From an uncultured Helicobacteraceae bacterium (GTDB lineage: Bacteria; Campylobacterota; Campylobacteria; Campylobacterales; Helicobacteraceae): a stretch of DNA of 6,177 nucleotides. This document shows positions 5,691-6,177 of the stretch, piece by piece. Position numbers and translations under genes: made by a program. Under the pieces are notes generated by a model, which saw only the letters and a program-made list of their open reading frames with translations, searched no databases and was not told the origin of the DNA. The number at the start of each line of letters is the position of its first letter. Position 1 is the first letter of the stretch. The stretch is from NCBI GenBank assembly GCA_934728205.1, contig CAKVEH010000081.1:1-6177 (forward strand). Direction: 5' to 3'.

Positions 5691-5718
5691 ATTGTATCAT
5701 AAAGACGATAGATGACAA
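5691..5718 (-). promoter_or_regulatory. Sigma70-type promoter for the ClbS-like gene
   Basis: On the minus strand TTGTCA (5718-5713) and TACAAT (5696-5691) are separated by 16 bases. Each matches the -35 and -10 consensus at five of six positions. An overlapping TATGAT (5701-5696) is an alternative -10. Transcription would start near 5684, giving a leader of about 65 bases before the ATG at 5619. A second -10-like TAAAAT lies near 5642-5637 but is very close to the ribosome site. The promoter starts only about 10 bp past the normal end of rnhA, so the gene need not depend on rnhA transcription. Confidence 0.55.
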
Positions 5719-5726
5719 TCGCAAAT

Positions 5727-6155
5727 CTACCCATCTTGTTGGGCTTTTAGGGCTTGGGCTTTGGCGATAGCATCACATTGTTCATTAAGTGGCACTCCTG
5801 CGTGTCCTTGCACCCAATGCGCGATAATGGTATGGGGCTTTGCGACTTGTAGGTATTTTTGCCATAGTTCGGTGTTTTTTACTTTTTTGCAGTGCCTTGC
5901 CTCCTAATTTTTAAGCCAAGTGTTAATTCCCTCTACGACATATTTTGAGTCGCTGTATAAATGCACTTCACAAGGTTCTTTTAACGCACTTAGAGACGAA
6001 ATAACAGCTTGGAGCTCCATTTGGTTGTTTGTGGCGAGTTTTGCATTGCCTTGCACGATTTTTTGAATGCCATTAAACTCTAAGATTCCACACCAGCCTC
6101 CAGCACCCGGATTGCCAAGTGATGAGCCATCACAATACAGGGTTATGCGTTTCAT
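5727..6155 (-). pseudogene. rnhA: Ribonuclease HI with an in-frame amber stop at codon 84
   Basis: RNase HI cuts the RNA strand of RNA-DNA hybrids. From ATG 6155 the frame reads 83 codons (MKRITLYCDGSSLGNPG ... INTWLKN), then TAG (5906-5904). It then continues in the same frame for 58 more codons (EARHCKKVKNTELWQKYL ... LKAQQDG) to a normal TAG at 5729-5727. The total of 142 positions equals the usual Helicobacter RnhA length. Catalytic residues equivalent to E. coli D10 (YCDGSS), E48 (NNQMEL), D70 (YSDSKY), H124 (QGHAG) and D134 (EQCD) are all present, on both sides of the stop. The stop occupies the conserved Trp position after WLxN, so a single TGG to TAG change explains it. The truncated product would lack H124 and D134. 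TAGGAGG at the break resembles a ribosome site, but no in-frame start codon follows closely. The ribosome site upstream of 6155 is weak. Recent nonsense mutation, readthrough or sequence error are all possible. Confidence 0.8.
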
Positions 6156-6177
6156 TGTCGCACTCGGTGAGTTTGCT

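Noticed and set aside
5875..5906. Translational restart of the rnhA C-terminal half after the amber codon, using TAGGAGG.
   Set aside because: No in-frame ATG, GTG or TTG lies at a usable distance. The next ATG is in a different frame.

Overview
The window looks like chromosomal DNA of an enterohepatic-type Helicobacter or a close relative in Campylobacterota. The evidence is the moderately AT-rich composition, the abundance of AAAATCT and GATTCT words, a short-loop RnhA that resembles the Helicobacter pylori enzyme, and a Sel1-type, Cys-containing repeat protein. No rRNA, tRNA, CRISPR array or intact mobile element is visible.

The left two thirds (1-4145) form a divergently organised phosphate-starvation locus. 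On the minus strand, pstS (periplasmic phosphate-binding protein, 381-1265) is followed by the 5' end of pstC (permease, 1-223), which runs off the window edge. A cluster of short palindromic dispersed-type repeats (255-375) separates the two genes. On the plus strand are an OmpR/PhoB-family response regulator (1514-2317) and an overlapping PhoR-like membrane histidine kinase (2304-4145). The 248 bp between the divergent gene pairs contains two perfect 10-bp direct repeats with an 11-bp period (1399-1419). This has the geometry of a PHO box and partly matches the one described in Campylobacter jejuni. The simplest reading is that the kinase senses low phosphate (directly or through the transporter), phosphorylates the regulator, and the regulator activates pstSC... 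and possibly its own operon from the shared site.

The most striking observation is that PstS is circularly permuted. The half that is normally C-terminal (SREDGSGTR ... IGYVSLG ... SRPF ... GYIP) comes first, and the normally N-terminal half (VAGSSSITPLMEKL ... IGMVSREL ... IFSGKTTKWEDLG) comes last. From memory, both the permuted PstS and the regulator/kinase pair resemble Clostridia proteins, so the whole locus may have been acquired across phyla.

The right third (4146-6177) shows decay. A Sel1-like repeat gene on the plus strand (about 4198-5055) is broken by four apparent frameshifts. An intact ClbS/DfsB-family gene (colibactin-resistance-like) lies on the minus strand at 5074-5619 behind a good sigma70 promoter. 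At the right edge, rnhA (minus, 5727-6155) is full length and keeps all its catalytic residues, but has an in-frame TAG where the family has a conserved Trp.
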